Positions 46,142-57,165 of a stretch of DNA of 64,000 nt are shown here, in pieces. The notes under the pieces were generated by a model. The model did not search any database, was not told where the DNA came from, and worked only from the letters and a program-made list of their open reading frames with translations. Location: the NCBI GenBank assembly GCA_022575985.1, contig JAKSXM010000002.1, forward strand, positions 17,223,001-17,287,000, written 5' to 3'. Source of the DNA: Anagrus nilaparvatae. Lineage: Eukaryota; Arthropoda; Insecta; Hymenoptera; Mymaridae. The stretch's first letter is position 1; the number at the start of each line of letters is the position of its first letter. The position numbers and the translations under genes are program-made.

Positions 46142-48450
46142 TTAAGACTGTTTTGACTTTACGACCAGCTCTAGTGACATAAACTTTTTGATCAAGACTC
46201 TTAGTCACATTATTCTTAATGACATTAGACTCAATTCTATTTTATAAAAGAATTAATTTTTTCCTTATCAATACTTTTAAAAGCCTCAGAAGATGGGTTT
46301 ACGTTTGTTTTTACATCATTAAATTCTAATGCATAAAATCTTTGTATAGGGCGCTTAATTTCGCCATTTTTTGTCTTCAATCGAACTACGCGAATATTAC
46401 CATCTTTACTCTTAAAAACTTCTACCACACGACCCAGTAGCCAATCTAATCTTTTGCGATTATCATCGCCAATCAATACTACATCGCCAATATCTGTAGT
46501 AGACAAGCTTTTAATAGGATTTACGCTACGCAATTGGCCAAGATATTCAGAACGGAACCTTTTACGCAAATTATCCCTTAATTTCGAGTCATACCTTAAT
46601 CTACTATTTAAATCTGTAGCCTCAATGACATCTAAATCAGGTACTCCGATTTCCCGTAAATCATGCATGAAAATAAATTGCCGGAGTTAAAGCGGATAGC
46701 TCCTCAAGATTAACAGAAATATACGTCAAAGGCCGATCATTTATAATTGCTTCACACTTACATAAGACAGTTAACATCTCTTCAAAACTTAACGACGCTT
46801 TACCTAAGACTTTCCTGAGTGTTAATTTTACTGATCGAACAAGACGCTCCCACTATCTTTCCCACCAAGGAACAGAAGGTGGGTTAAGGCGTCATTCTAT
46901 TTCATTAAAAGTCGAGTATTTTTTAATCTCAACCCAATTTAATTGTTTAAAACTAATGTGTAAGCTGACGAAATTCGCTACATTATTACTATAAATATAA
47001 GCTAATTAACCTACTTAATAGAACAATAAACGATGCTGTAAATAGTGAAGTGGTCAGATCTAACGAAATACTACGATAGACCGCGCAAGTAAACAAGCAA
47101 ATCCATGCTTTTACTCCATCCGATAAGTACACGGGCCCTACAAAATCTACTCCAGTTATTTCAAATACAGATGTGTCCCTAACGCGGTCTAGGGGAAGTG
47201 GAGGTTCAATACACTGCAAAAATTTAATATTTTGTCTTTTGCATCGAATGCAGTCAAAAACTACGGAATGAACAGACCGTCTAGTAGACATAATCCAATA
47301 TTTTTACCGTAAATTATTCATTATTGTTTGCACACCTGCATGTTTTGATTTCCTGTGAACATATTCTATAAGACGTTTAACTGATCTATGTTTATAGTCA
47401 AGAATAATAGGAAAACGAAAATTGTAAGAATCTTTTCTATTTACTACTTCTGTTTGTACGCACATTAAGCCATTATTATCAAATTGAATTTTATATGAAT
47501 TTAACCGCGGATATTTGCAGAAATAAACATTTCACTTTGTGCGATCTTTAATCATTTTAATTCTGCATTTTCTATTTCGTTTGCACTCAATTCACATGAT
47601 TATTTAACTTTTTTCCTACTCGAATTGTTAAAAAATCGATACATCCATCCAATCATTCTAACAATAATATTCTAGCATATAATTTGAAAAATAGAGTAAA
47701 TACCATAAATTAGGATTTTTATTAAAATTATTATTATTTAACATATTTTTACTTGAAATTGCTGATTTTTGAAGCTCGCTAATAACTTGCTCTTCATTAA
47801 CTTGAAATTCACCAGCTGGCCATTCTTCTTGATTTTTTTAACCATCCTGGGCCTTCCCACCATCGCGTTTCAAGAAGTTGCTTTATACTGTATCCTATTG
47901 AAACGAGATCAGCTGGGTTTAATTTACCTGGTACATGATACCAATCTTTAACACAGGTTAACTTTTTAATTTCTTGAAGTTTGTTCCATACATATACTCC
48001 CTACTGTCCATCTTTTTTAATCTAAGCTAGCGGTACAGTAGCATAATAAAATTTTGGAGTATTCCGTAATTCCAAATTTTTACTATGGCTTTAGCTCCCA
48101 AAAAATGTATCTTTACTTCATCCTTACAAACTTCTCTCAGAAATACGACGGAAGCATACGATGATTCACTAACATCACAAAAACAGTGCATCGATAACCC
48201 TTCTTTGCAAGCTATAGCATTGGTCACTCGTGTAATTTTTATACTTTCTAACAGGTACAAATCTTTGTACCAAACTAAAAATTGTTGCTTGATTTCACCT
48301 TCAATGGGAGTATCCCAACCTATTTTTAAATCCCGTGTTTTTTGAAGAAGTAATTTTTGACATAAAATGGTGTAAAGTGAACTTTATAAACGTTATGGTA
48401 TTGAATATCTGAATATACTTCACCAAAATAATACAAGAAACGAGGTAAAA
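46142..48450 (-). pseudogene. BEL/Pao pol remnant: RNase H, integrase, DUF5641
   Basis: The pieces in order on the - strand are MHCFCDVSESSYASVVFLRE (RNase H start with its Asp, near 48180), DWYHVPGKLNPADLVSIGYS and LLETRWWEGPGWLK (about 47960-47830), and RFPIILDYKHRSVKRLIEYV with VHRKSKHAGVQT (integrase N-terminal His region, about 47420-47310). Next are CIRCKRQN (zinc-binding CxxC), FEITGVDFVGPVY with the first integrase catalytic Asp (about 47160) and PPSVPWWERQWERLVRSVK (about 46880), then the DUF5641 segment LGQLRSVNPI, DIGDVVLIGDDNRKRLDWLL, GRVVEVFKSKDGN (46237-46668). An in-frame TAG at 46237 is followed by VYVTRAGRKVKTVLKN, the usual C terminus. Frame changes separate most pieces. Confidence 0.85.
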
Positions 48451-48453
48451 TCT

Positions 48454-50466
48454 TGAAGCAGTAATTTGGCCCTGGTAGCAGATACTTGAAGTAAGTTGAA
48501 TTTTGTTAAGAAAGGTGTCTAGTACCGAAGTAAACAACTTTCGATGGTTGGAAAAAGGGTTGGGGGCGGGGGGGGGGTGGAACTCAGTGGGGGGGTGGTT
48601 GAAAAAAAAAATAACCTAACCAATCGATAAATTACCATATTTTAAGATAAAAACATTGATTGCAATTTTTCATAAAAATGCACCCCTTCCAAGTTATAGC
48701 GCAATGAAAAGTGTGATTTTTGCCAAAAAAATTTTTTTTTTTTTTCAGTTTTTTTAATTTTATTTGAAATCTGGTAAAATTACAAAAAATATTATATATT
48801 ACTAATTTGAAGTATTTTTGCTGACAAAGACAGCGGTTTTTTTTTTGCGTACGATTAATATTAAAGGAGATATGAGAAGGCAAAGATGGTTGTTTAACGA
48901 AAAATGAAGAAACCAGATCGTTCTGGCGTAAATATCTGGAAAAATATTACTTTTACAAAAAAAACGATGAATATCGTTTTGCAAGAAGACAAAATTGGGA
49001 AAATTTTGAGACTAACCAGAACCCTTTAAAGTAAGCAGAAAAAAAGTTATGGACAAAATAATTTTTTTTCCAAAATTTTTCATGCCAATTTTTTAGCGCC
49101 ATCTGGGCTAAGATGCTTGAAAAAAAAAATCCTTTGATGAAAAGTCAGAACACTTGTTTCTAAATATGTCCAGCCATTTTTGGCCCTATCGGGTCATTAT
49201 TGTTTATGTTTTGGCCTGATAAAGTTGGTTAAAATCGTGTATTTTTTAAGACATTTTCAGTTTTTGGCCAACAGCGTGAACATTTTTTATTTTAAACAGC
49301 CAAACTTTTTAGCATTTATTCAAAGTTACTTGTATTTCAAATTTTTGTCATAATGTTTCATCTGTAAGCAGTTTTGCCTATTTAAAATTGCCTATTTTAT
49401 GTTTATGACGGTAAATGCTCTTTTTTTTCGGGCGAAATTAAAAAAAAATGGCCGGTCCAATTGAAATGTTGCATATGACATAAAATTTTGGCGATAACCT
49501 TAGCTTTGAAATGGTTCATTGTACATCTCGTTATCATTAGCCAAAAAAAAGTTATGGCCAAAAATCCTTTTTTTTTCAGCAATTACATAAAATTTTTATA
49601 GTTAATCCATTGAGTCTCTCTATTTTTAAGTGTTATGAAAATTTTTCGTACAGTACCGTATGTTTATATGATAAGTCAATTAAATGCTGCTGTCAAAAGT
49701 CGAAATTTGAAATTAATTTGAAATTTAATTAAAAACAAATTTTAATTACGACTTTTTTCAATTTTTTTTACATTTTGGGGTAGTTTTCACCACCAGGGTT
49801 GCAAATTGTTACTTTTCCGGCTCTAAATCGAAAAGTGGCAACAACAAAATTTAATAACGTTTTTTTCATTTCTTAAAATTTAGGGGTAGCTTTAACCCCC
49901 CCCCCCCCCTAGGGAGGGGTTGAATTAGTTTCATAATAGTAAATATATGGTAAAATATTTTCAAAAAATTCCAAATACAAAAAAAATAATCTGAGGTCAT
50001 GTTTTTTGTATTTTTTCTTATTCTGGGGGTAGTTTTAACCCCTCCTATTATTAAACCTTATATCTCAATTTCCGGACATAATTAAAAAAAAAAATCTTTA
50101 TTAATTTTTCTGAAAAAATGGCATTTATTTGATAATTTTAGCTTAATTTCCAAAATATTGAAAAACAAACCCTAAAAAAGGGTAGTTTTTACTGTTTACA
50201 GGGTGTTTGAAATATTTCTGACATTAAAATCGTAATCAATGACCCGAAAAACCCCCTGATACCTATTTTCACCAACATTCATTTAATATTGCCCGAGATA
50301 TTAAATATTTATTAATTTTTGGCCAAAAAAAACAGTTTTGCCAATTTTTACCACGTTTCGGACCAACTCCAACCAACCAAACTTGTTTACTTCTGAACTA
50401 GACACCTTTCTTGACAAATTGTAAAAAGTTTCAAGTTGATCCGACTAGGGCCTAATTACTGCTTCA
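48454..50466. mobile_element. 2-kb inverted-repeat transposon inside the BEL/Pao element
   Basis: The ends TGAAGCAGTAATTTGGCCCT and AGGGCCTAATTACTGCTTCA are inverted, and similarity continues through AAGAAAGGTGTCTAGTACCG against its counterpart near 50400. The interior has G-runs (48556-48600), C-runs (49890-49915) and the module AATCGTAATCAATGACCCGA near 50229. That module is shared with the MULE element's right side (23863), so it may be a MULE-related non-autonomous element. No transposase frame. It interrupts the Gag-Pol reading on the - strand, so it is younger than the retrotransposon. Confidence 0.65.
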
Positions 50467-51240
50467 TTTTACAAAAAAATTTACCTCCTTTCCTGTATTA
50501 AAAAGTGAATGTGCTAATTCTATCTTTTTGATAGGTTTACAAGCTAAATTTTTCACTAAATTTTTGCAAATATATGATCTTTGACAAACAGTGCCAATAA
50601 TTATTCTTGCTTCTAATTTAGTATTATTTTTTCCAATAATAATGACTTTAAAAGTTTCCAAATAAACACCTGGTATATTTTGCAAGCATGCTAAATTATT
50701 ATTAACCATTTTTTTTTCATCGTCTCTTTTAACATTTTTATTATTTGAGGTAGGGCACATAAGCAAAACATGTTTTTTATTGAACCACGAACATCTCTCT
50801 TTTGATTTACACTCAGTATAAAAATGGCCAGATTTTAAACAAAAGGAGTAATATTTATTATCAAGAGACACTTTTCTTTTTTCTGCTAAGAACATTCTTC
50901 TCGCCTTATAACAATCAGCGCTCTCATGGTTAGATTTTTCGCAAAATATACATTTTACTGTTTTGCTAGATAGTTCATATGTTAAAAGTTCGGTAGCGGT
51001 AGGAATCTCTTTTTCGGTTTTTACCTTGGATTTTTCCTTACTATTACTTCTACCGTTAGTAACATTACTACTTTTAGAATCTAAAGAAAACCCGGTCATA
51101 GCTATATTGATACTCTCTTCATTCTGTACTTCACGCTTTAAAAAATTCATTAATTCATCTAACCTATTTTTAAACTTATCTTTCGAATCTTTTTTCTCCG
51201 TGCTACCAGATCTCTGCCAGATATCTTTTACTTATCGAAT
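50464..51240 (-). pseudogene. BEL/Pao Gag C terminus with zinc knuckles and protease start
   Basis: From about 51230 the - strand reads DKFKNRLDELMNFLKREVQ, an acidic/serine-rich linker, then CIFCEKSNHESADC (zinc knuckle C-x2-C-x4-H-x4-C) and a second, degenerate knuckle, YYSFCLKSGHFYTECKSK. A retropepsin remnant follows, ARIIIGTVCQRSYI, where the catalytic DTG of related proteases is no longer intact. The frame stops where the inserted transposon begins. Knuckles bind genomic RNA in particles and the protease would process Gag-Pol. Here both are relics. The N-terminal Gag is missing. Confidence 0.8.
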
Positions 51241-52570
51241 AATGAAACTATCGCGATATGCCCAACCCTGGTGGGGAAGGATCGGTCTCAATATAAGCTA
51301 CAAAAGACTTACAGTAAATTTATAAAAACTAAAAGTTCTAAAAAAAAAATCCATTTCAAAAAAATTGAAAATTAATAATTTTTTCTTTTAATATTCTTAA
51401 AAAGTTTAAAAAAAAAAAAATCTATAAAGAACAAACTTTAAATATAGTTTTTTACATAATCAGAAAAATTACTTAGAAAATTTCTTAAGTAAATCAAAGA
51501 AAAAATAAGTAATAAGTTTTCTGTAAAAATCAGGAAGTTCCTATTTTTTTTAATAGGTTAAATACAAGTTTTAATTATAAAATAAATGAAATTACAGTTT
51601 AATATTAATAATAAAACGTTAAAGTAAAGTAACTAACTTTTTACTTTAAGTAAAAAAATTGATTTTTTTTTTTTTTAATAATAATAATTAAAGACAATAA
51701 TATGATAACATAATTACGAAGTTTAGTTTACGCCATGAGGAGAAAAGGTATTAGTTAAGAGTTTGCTATATAAATACATATAAGTAAAAGATAACTTTAA
51801 CAAAACTTTCTAAGACTGTCATTGTATGCATAAAAGAAAATTTGAGCATAAAACTTGTTATAATATAAAGTAAATAATATAAGCGTCAAAAAGCATATAA
51901 AATGTTTTTTTTTTTATCTCAAAAAATAATATTATTAAAAATCTTTTAACGTTATAAATGTATTTAATAAATGTATCAAACATTTATAAAAGCGATTTAA
52001 AGAAAGTCTTACAAGTTATTTAATTCATGATATAGTTAGCTATTATAAGTCTTTATACGTCCTAGTTGATTTTTCTTGTTACATATAATATGAGTATGTG
52101 TGTGTTTTATAGTTACAACAATGGACTATTCTTGTACTCACGAGAATCATATCAAACTCCCTAAAGGCATTACCGGAAAATGGCAAAACCCCCTGCTAAC
52201 TTCTTCTAAGTGCTTTCTCGATATATACTATATGCCAAAGGATATATATATATATAATAATAATAATCTCTTAGATTTTATATATACCTGTATATAATAC
52301 ATATTATAAATAAAGACGAAAAGTTTTATATGTTAGTACCATAAAGCACAATTAGATATTTCTATATAGAATGGAAACGCTTGGGAGATTGCCACTTTAA
52401 GCTTTAGACAGAGTAAAAAGATTTAACCAACTAGTGAGTTTGATTAGCTTTTTCATGTGTATTTAATGAGTGTATACCTGTGTGTATATGCTTTATGATA
52501 CCTTATAATATATAGTCGTTATGAAGAACGTTAGAACAATAACCCCATGCTTATTTTTTAATGTCCTGTA
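51241..52570. other. AT-rich spacer
   Basis: No gene recognised. A less AT-rich patch at 52115-52230 (CCTAAAGGCATTACCGGAAA) has a short open stretch preceded by a possible acceptor TTTTATAG, but it shows no further coding signal. Confidence 0.4.
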
Positions 52571-52960
52571 TAGTGGTAGGCTTGGGTTCATATTTTGAAG
52601 ACACTTTTTTTGCTGAGAGGTCCACAAAATTTTTCAAAAAATACTTAAGTTTTTTAGATCACTGGATATGAAAATGAAATGTTCCAGTTGTCTGCAATAG
52701 AAATTATTAGGTTATATGTTTTACGGTTTTTTTTATTTGTTGGTTATGTTTCCAGTTTTTACTTAAAATGGCTCAGTTAACCGAAACAAGCAATTTTAAA
52801 TTATTTTTGTGGTTTCTCAGGCATTTGTGATTATATGGGTGAATTTCAGGTAAAAAAGAATTTCGTATTCGTATTCAGTGATCTAGAAAACATGGAAAAT
52901 TTTATGGACCTATGGGGTAAAAAAGTGACTACGAAATAGGGATCCGAGCCTACGCTATGA
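52571..52960. mobile_element. 390-bp foldback MITE
   Basis: The left arm TAGTGGTAGGCTTGGGTTCA, continuing AGGTCCACAAAATTTTTC and TAGATCACTGGATATGAA, is mirrored by TTCAGTGATCTAG, GAAAATTTTATGGACCTA and GATCCGAGCCTACGCTA on the right. The arms are about 130 bp and imperfect. No coding sequence. Confidence 0.65.
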
Positions 52961-55770
52961 ATAAAAAACATTTTTAAATTATTTCAAGCCTTATAGATCC
53001 TTCATAACTCTGAGTAATTAAAGTAGTTTTCAATCATGTGAAATAAAAATAATTATCACGTTAATAATATCTGAAGCAATATTAGAAGATTAAGGTATTA
53101 GTAAAGCAGCAGCAGCCTTCTAGGTAAAACAACCATCTAGCATAATAATAAATTCATGAAAGTTGGATGTTAAGATTTTTATCCATACTCCACGCTCTAA
53201 ATAATAAAAGAAATACGATATATGTAAGGGTAAAATTTTATAGCTTCCCTTAAGTCTTATCATGACTATATATTTCCGAAACTTTACAACCTTGTAGCTT
53301 TAGTAGATAAAATAGACATTATTAAAATCTAAATACTTTTTGAATCTGTTTTTATTTTTTTGTCCACTGATTTGAATGGAAATAATATTTTAAAGCAAGA
53401 ATTCATTTTCTTAGATCAATATTTGTATACCCTATATATATAAAAGAGTAAGTGATTAATATTTATAATTAAAAAACATGACTCTTAATTACTCTTAACT
53501 ATTTAAACATAAAAATTCATTCAAAAAAATTCAAATGACAAATACATACAATTTATTTATTTGACTATAAATTGAGTTTAAAAAGATTTATTAGAATTTG
53601 TTACTGAAAAGTCTAATATTTAAATAAAACTTTATCAGTAAACACACATCTAAAATATTTGTTATTTTCTCTCAAAAGATACCAATAAAACACTAAATTC
53701 TAGTTTATGTATCAAAGAAAATAATCAATTTTAGTATTCAATGTAAATAGTTTAATAATTAAACTTTAAAATGATATTATAAAAGTTATATACATATATA
53801 TAGTTAATTATATTGACATCAATATTTAAATGCGTATTCAAATACGCGTTTGATATTTAACAAAGTTTTAGTTGATATTATGTTTCTATATATTTTATTT
53901 AAAATTAAACTAGAAAATTAATTAACAATATTATTTAAAAAAAAAGTTTAAATTACGATCTGTGAAAATAAAAATTAGTAATTTTTGTCACAAAAAAAAA
54001 AATATTTAATATCATAAAATTTTAATTAAAATTTTTTTTTCTTTTATTATTATTATTATTAATAATTATAAAAAACTTGATTAAATGCTTTAGAAAATAG
54101 ATATATATAAAGTTTTGCATATTTTTTAATAAACTACGTTACTTGAATATTAAATCACTATATATATATCCAACTTTATATGTATACGCTACTATAAAAA
54201 CAGAATTTGTTATTTTGTCAGATATTGCAAAAATAATAAAATTTTTGTTTATTAGCGAATCCTTTGATTTTATTGATTTTTAGTTAAATAATTTCATTAA
54301 ATTTTTTGATTGGAAAAAAAATATTTGGATTTTTTTATTGTATTTTTTTTTTTTAGATTTGGTACATATAAGTTTTATGGGTCACTGATTGCAAATTTTG
54401 GGTTGCTACCTACTAAAAATTGGCACTCCGCCCTTGAATTAGCATAAACTACCTCTTGAAACGGTATTTTTGGTGTATTTCACATTTTCACAAATATGTG
54501 GACCAAATTTAGACACTTCAAGTGACTCCTTCCCCTTAAATTTAACACTTTTTTTCCCATCCTAAAATAGGATTTATTTAGCCCCCTATAAACGAGTTCT
54601 ACTTTAATAATAAAAATTAGCAGGATCTACAAAAATTTCTTTTCTTGATGATTATTAAAACTGTGTGATACGTTTGAAATGTAAATATTACACCACATGT
54701 CATGAGAATTTAAGATTTATTTAAAATAAATCTTGGTGGGATTATTCAATTATCATTTAAGCATTTTTTAAGCCAGAATAACTCATATATTTCAAAATAT
54801 TAACAAAAATAGCGTTTTAGATCTACTATCCTAAAAAATTAGACCACACTTTAATAAAAAAAACAAATTTTAGTTACCAATATTAAGACTTTTTATATCA
54901 AAATTCATAAATCATCATTTACAAAATTTGATATTTTTATTTTAGTATTTTGCATTAAAAAAATATACACGTATATTTTATTTTATTTTTTATAAAATAT
55001 GGTACTCGTGGGATTAGTAATCTCAATAATTATTTTTGCTCTAGATTTTATTTTCCAAGTTTGTTATATATTTTTTTTACTTAGAAAAAATATGTAAATC
55101 TATTTTAATTTTTGTGTTGATTGTAATTTACATGTAATATTTTATTATTTTATTTACAGACTCTATTGTAAAACAAAAAAACAAAAATTTACATGTTCTT
55201 TTTTTGAACAACAAAGGTTTTTCATTTATACACGCTAGAAAAAATCCAAAAATAAAATAACTAATTTAATAATAAAAAAAAAATATTTATTTAATTTTTT
55301 GTTTGTATGTATAACAAAAAATTTTTTTAATTAAAAATATGCAGATTTAATTAAAAACAAAATTTTTCATTTAATTTATTTTCAATAATGAAAAAATATT
55401 TTGTTAATTATACCATGTAGAAATTTAATATGAATCTGTGCAATTAATATTTCTTGGTATAGAATATTTAATTAAGAATTTATGTAACGTATAATTATAT
55501 AATATTCATCCCTGTGTGTATGAAATAATAAATTAAATTTACAAACTTAATTGAATACTATGGAAATTTTGAAATACATGTGCTTGACTGACATGTATAT
55601 ATATGTAATTACTATATTTTGGATCCTCATAGAGGAACCATTGTTTTAAGTAAAATTTTTATTTTTCATTTTTTGACATATAAACACGTTTTGAGACCTC
55701 AAGAAGCTAAAAAACCGGTTTTTAAACAAGTATGTACGTGTGTATGGGTGTGTGCGTATGTATATATATT
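52961..55770. other. AT-rich spacer with a fragment of the GGGTCACTGATT module
   Basis: No gene recognised. At 54356-54540 a fragment related to the MULE-type elements is visible (TTTATGGGTCACTGATTGCA, CTTGAATTAGCATAAACTAC). GT/TG-type simple repeats lie at 55735-55760. Confidence 0.5.
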
Positions 55771-57165
55771 AGAGTGTGTCTTATTTTTTTTTTTCGATAT
55801 TTTTTGACTCCTCTCATTTTTTTCGAATATTTTGGTCATAAAAAACCCCCAGCTCCAAGGATTTTGATTTTTAAGTTTTTTAACCCGTGCCACCGACCAC
55901 TTGAAGTTTCCTATTTAAATAACATGGGAATTTTGAGTTTTTAGCTATACAAATTTTCACAAATGCAAAATAGCGTTTAAAAAAGCTAATTTTTACTGAA
56001 AACATACTTTTATATGTTGTAAAGACATGCAAACAGCCCTGCATTCATTCCAAAGGGAATTTTGGGGCTAGAAACGCAAATTTACATGTTGGCTCAATCT
56101 TATAAAATACGGTTTTTCGGTAATTTTCAATAAAACGCTGCAACCTCAAAAATTAACCAAAACACTTCTGATTATTCTACTTTTTTTGGTGTAAGTGTCA
56201 CCTTTCAAACGACATAAACCATATATTTTTATCACTGATTCTCTCACCGTTATAGTCAATTAACCTATTGGTAATTTTTGACCCGAAAGGCCCAATTTTT
56301 AAATTTGTTTAAATTGCTGCCAAAATTGTAATTTTCGACAAAATTGAGTTTTATAGGCCTTAAAAGTTTTCTGCAGGCTTCAAGTTTTCAAATTTTTTAC
56401 TCGTCTCTTTTCTTTAAATAGTTTTTAAGATATCGTTTTTCAAAGATAATGATAAAAATTGATTTTTTTTTAAACCCTGAAATTGGGACTATGATTTTAA
56501 ATTATCATCTCTGGTCAATAATTTATTGAAAAGCAGTGAGTAAAAAATTTTTGTAAATTTGAAGCTTGTAAAAAATTTTTAAGACCTATAAAGCTCAATT
56601 TCGTCAAAAATTACATTTTTGACAGCAGTTTAAAAAAATTCAAAAATTGGTTTTTTTTAGTCGAAAATTACTAGTAGGTTAATTGACTATAGCGCTGAGA
56701 GAATCAGTGATAAAAAAACGCAGTTTACGGCATTTGAAAGGTGACATTTATACCAAAAAAAGTAGACTAATCAGAAGTATTTTGGTTCATTGTGAAGGTT
56801 GTAGCTTATCGAAAATTACCATAAAACCCTGTTTTATAAGATTGAGCCAAGATGTAAATTTGCGTTTCTAGCCCCAAAATACCCTTTGGAATAAATGCAG
56901 GGCTTTTTGCATGTCTTTACAACATACAAAAGTATGTTTTCAGTAAAAATTAGCTTTTTAAAACGCTTTTTGGATTTTGTAAAAATTTGTATAGCTAAAA
57001 ACCCAAAATTCCCATGTTATTTAAATGGGAAACTTCAAGTGCTCGGTGACACGGGTTAAAAAAATCGAAAATCAAAATCCTTGAAGCTGGGGGTTTTTTA
57101 TGACATAAATATTCGAAAAAAATGGGGGGAGCCAAAAAATATCAAAAAAAAATAAGACACACTCT
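55771..57165. mobile_element. Full-length 1.4-kb foldback of the shared family
   Basis: The ends AGAGTGTGTCTTATTTTTTT and AAATAAGACACACTCT are perfect inverted repeats. The arms run about 55771-56402 and 56540-57165 around a loop of about 140 bp. The arms contain AACATGGGAATTTTGAGTTT, CTGCATTCATTCCAAAGGGA, AACGCTGCAACCTC and GACTATAGCGCTGAGAGAA, phrases that recur at 11020-12250, 14490-14985, 24010-24150, 31255-32560 and 37489-38316. This is the best reference copy for the family. No protein is encoded. Apparent frames mirror each other. Confidence 0.85.

Larger units (their letters stand above)
45802..51240 (-). mobile_element. Decayed BEL/Pao LTR retrotransposon
   Basis: On the - strand the order is Gag zinc knuckles and a protease remnant (50464-51240), an inserted transposon (48454-50466), the end of reverse transcriptase with RNase H (48027-48450), integrase (46670-47580), the C-terminal DUF5641-type domain (46142-46668), and a 3' LTR. 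The polymerase core is missing and the 5' end beyond 51240 is lost. Several frameshifts and stops are present, so the element is inactive. Confidence 0.85.

Noticed and set aside
52100..52297. Short frame preceded by TTTTATAG
   Set aside because: An acceptor-like sequence is common in AT-rich DNA. The peptide has no motif and ends in AT repeat.
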